Source: Fonticula alba (Eukaryota; Opisthokonta; Rotosphaerida; Fonticulaceae). Taken from it: 29,874 bases of DNA. The translations under genes were made by a program, and so were the position numbers. Shown here one piece after another: positions 28,801-29,874 of this stretch. The stretch is taken from assembly GCF_000388065.1 (NCBI RefSeq), contig NW_009242972.1:561382-591255 (forward strand), written 5' to 3'. The notes under the pieces were generated by a model. It searched no databases, was not told the DNA's origin, and saw only the letters and a list, made by a program, of their open reading frames with translations. Position 1 is the stretch's first letter; the number at the start of each line of letters is the position of its first letter.

Positions 28801-29416
28801 GCTACCTCCCTTGTTCTTTTGCAACAGTCGACGCCGTACGATCTCAGCCTCCTTCGTGAGTTCATTGTCGATCGGAATGCCGATTTGATGATTCTTCAGG
28901 ATCCATTCGTCAAGCGGCGTAATGTGACGATGCACTTCAGGGCCAGCACGTACGTTCCAGCTCATGCCCTGACTATGCCACTCAAGAGTTGGTCTTGGGA
29001 CCGGGGAGGTTGTACTTGCTGGGAGACGCGATTGCCTCCTCTCATGTTGTATTCCACCCTCTCACGCTGTCCGTGTTTGTTTCTTCTTCAGATTTAACCT
29101 GTTCCGCTATGAGTGCGAACGGGCTCTTCGCATCCTCGGTGACGATTCTCCGGAAGCCTTGCAAAAGGTGAAATACCTGCCCTTCGAAAGGAGCTGCTCC
29201 ACTCAGCCCATTGCGACCAGCTTCCGCTTGGCTCGACTGCTCTTAGACACAACCGCTGAGGCCAATCAGCCCACCCCCAGTGTGACAATCAATCCGAGCA
29301 TGCGCGAGTGGAAGTTCTCCCCTCCGCGCAGTGCCATTCTGCAGAATCTCCGCCGGAGCCGCGAGCGGATCAACCTTCAGGCCTTTGAGAAGAGCCGCCT
29401 CTCCCCCTTAAACTGA
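25852..29416 (+). CDS. TUT / non-canonical poly(A) polymerase, probably mitochondrial
   Basis: Seven exons: 25852-26119, 26278-26436, 26599-26910, 27125-27191, 27391-28498, 28828-28949 and 29092-29416 (introns 158, 162, 214, 199, 329 and 142 nt), 786 aa. The enzyme adds A or U residues to RNA 3' ends. Seen: an Arg/Ser-rich N-terminus (MLCLRQVRW...ARRVLFSSSS) like a mitochondrial presequence; the nucleotidyltransferase signature GSFVSSLASPTSDIDL with Gly153-Ser154 and catalytic Asp165/Asp167; MIKLIDTQTQRKIDLGFSD with the third catalytic Asp274, restored only by splicing at GTACGT (27192); the central-domain motif REWASRR...LSSYALTLMVYNIF; and the PAP-associated motifs LLWRFFHFYRHAQ and ILQDPFVKRRNV. 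A roughly 200-residue insertion separates the SSYALT and LLWRFF motifs. A vs U specificity cannot be read from the sequence. Acceptors of introns 1 and 2 were chosen by phase and are the least certain boundaries. Confidence 0.9.
28632..28798 (+). repeat. CTCT/CCCT microsatellite in TUT intron 5
   Basis: A compound (CT)n and (CCCT)n repeat fills the second half of the 329-nt fifth intron, up to 30 bases before its acceptor (GCAACAG at 28827). It parallels the repeat in ALY/REF intron 3 in orientation and position. Confidence 0.9.
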
Positions 29417-29874
29417 CAAACCCCCATCATGTGCTGCCCCCATGTTGTCCCCCCCCCCCCCCCCGCGCGGTGGGGATCGAAGGTAGGCGCAGGGAGGGTC
29501 GCCTGTATGCCGGGCTCGCGACCGTGCGCTCCCCACGCAGCCCGGAAATATACCCGCAATGGACAAGAAAAGAGAGTGGTCTCCTGATCGGCGGGTGGCG
29601 GATCTGTCCGTGTGATTCGCGATACGTGATCATCCCCTCGGGGCCGGCAGCCGGGAAAATGCGCCGTCTGTGTTCGTGGCCCCCCCCCCCCGCCTCCCCT
29701 ACTCCCCTACTCCCCATGGGGGGAGGGGGGGGGGGCGGTCTGGGGCTCTCCACGACACGGGTCCGGGGAGAGGTCCCCCGGGGTGCCCGGGGCGCACTTT
29801 TCTTCGCCGTGCGGCGAGGCTGCCGATTTGAGCCTCCTCGCCAGGACCTACGGTCTGGGTCCCCGCGGTCGCCC
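29417..29874. other. Sequence after the TUT stop codon, no gene seen
   Basis: These 458 bases hold the TUT gene's 3' UTR and unassigned GC-rich sequence. There are C-runs near 29450-29464 and 29681-29690, and a G-run near 29718-29733. No AATAAA or recognisable coding sequence is visible. Confidence 0.4.

Overview
This is a nuclear fragment from a high-GC, intron-bearing unicellular eukaryote. The evidence is spliceosomal introns with pyrimidine-rich 3' ends, eukaryote-only gene families (PEX19, PSMG4, ALY/REF, REX1-B, PPR), AATAAA signals, and dense microsatellites and homopolymers between genes. The gene repertoire and very high GC would fit an opisthokont-grade protist such as Fonticula, but that is an impression and not something the sequence proves. 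One 16-N assembly gap lies at 13626-13641.

Layout. After a low-complexity spacer (1-1578) come two minus-strand genes placed almost end to end: UDP-N-acetylhexosamine pyrophosphorylase (UAP1, 1579-3309) and an unrecognised 317-aa protein (3321-4274). From there genes alternate strand: a RING-H2 protein (+, 5180-7078), PEX19 (-, 7769-9139), an ALY/REF-type RRM protein (+, 10344-11802), a small putative tail-anchored protein (-, 12103-12603), an MGME1-like RecB-family nuclease (+, 13645-16449), proteasome assembly chaperone 4 PSMG4 (-, 16963-17716), a mitochondrial PPR protein (+, 18833-22406), a REX1-B domain protein (-, 22934-24298) and a nucleotidyltransferase of the TUT/non-canonical poly(A) polymerase family with a mitochondrial-type N-terminus (+, 25852-29416). 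Divergent pairs share spacers of about 0.9-1.55 kb; convergent pairs are 0.3-0.7 kb apart.

I rebuilt the exon structures by hand from splice sites, reading-frame phase and conserved motifs. About 24 introns (83-363 nt) were placed. Their 5' splice sites are mostly GTGCGT, GTACGT or GTATGT, and none is GTAAGT. Sense-strand C-runs and CT repeats are frequent in the introns.

The genes do not form an operon-like system. Three of them (the MGME1-like nuclease, the PPR protein and the TUT/poly(A) polymerase) plausibly act on mitochondrial DNA or RNA. The most interesting non-coding stretch is 24640-25520, which is free of low-complexity sequence and holds several nested perfect inverted repeats, most clearly at 25303-25520. 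It may encode an unrecognised structured RNA. No CRISPR array, transposon, rRNA or tRNA was found.
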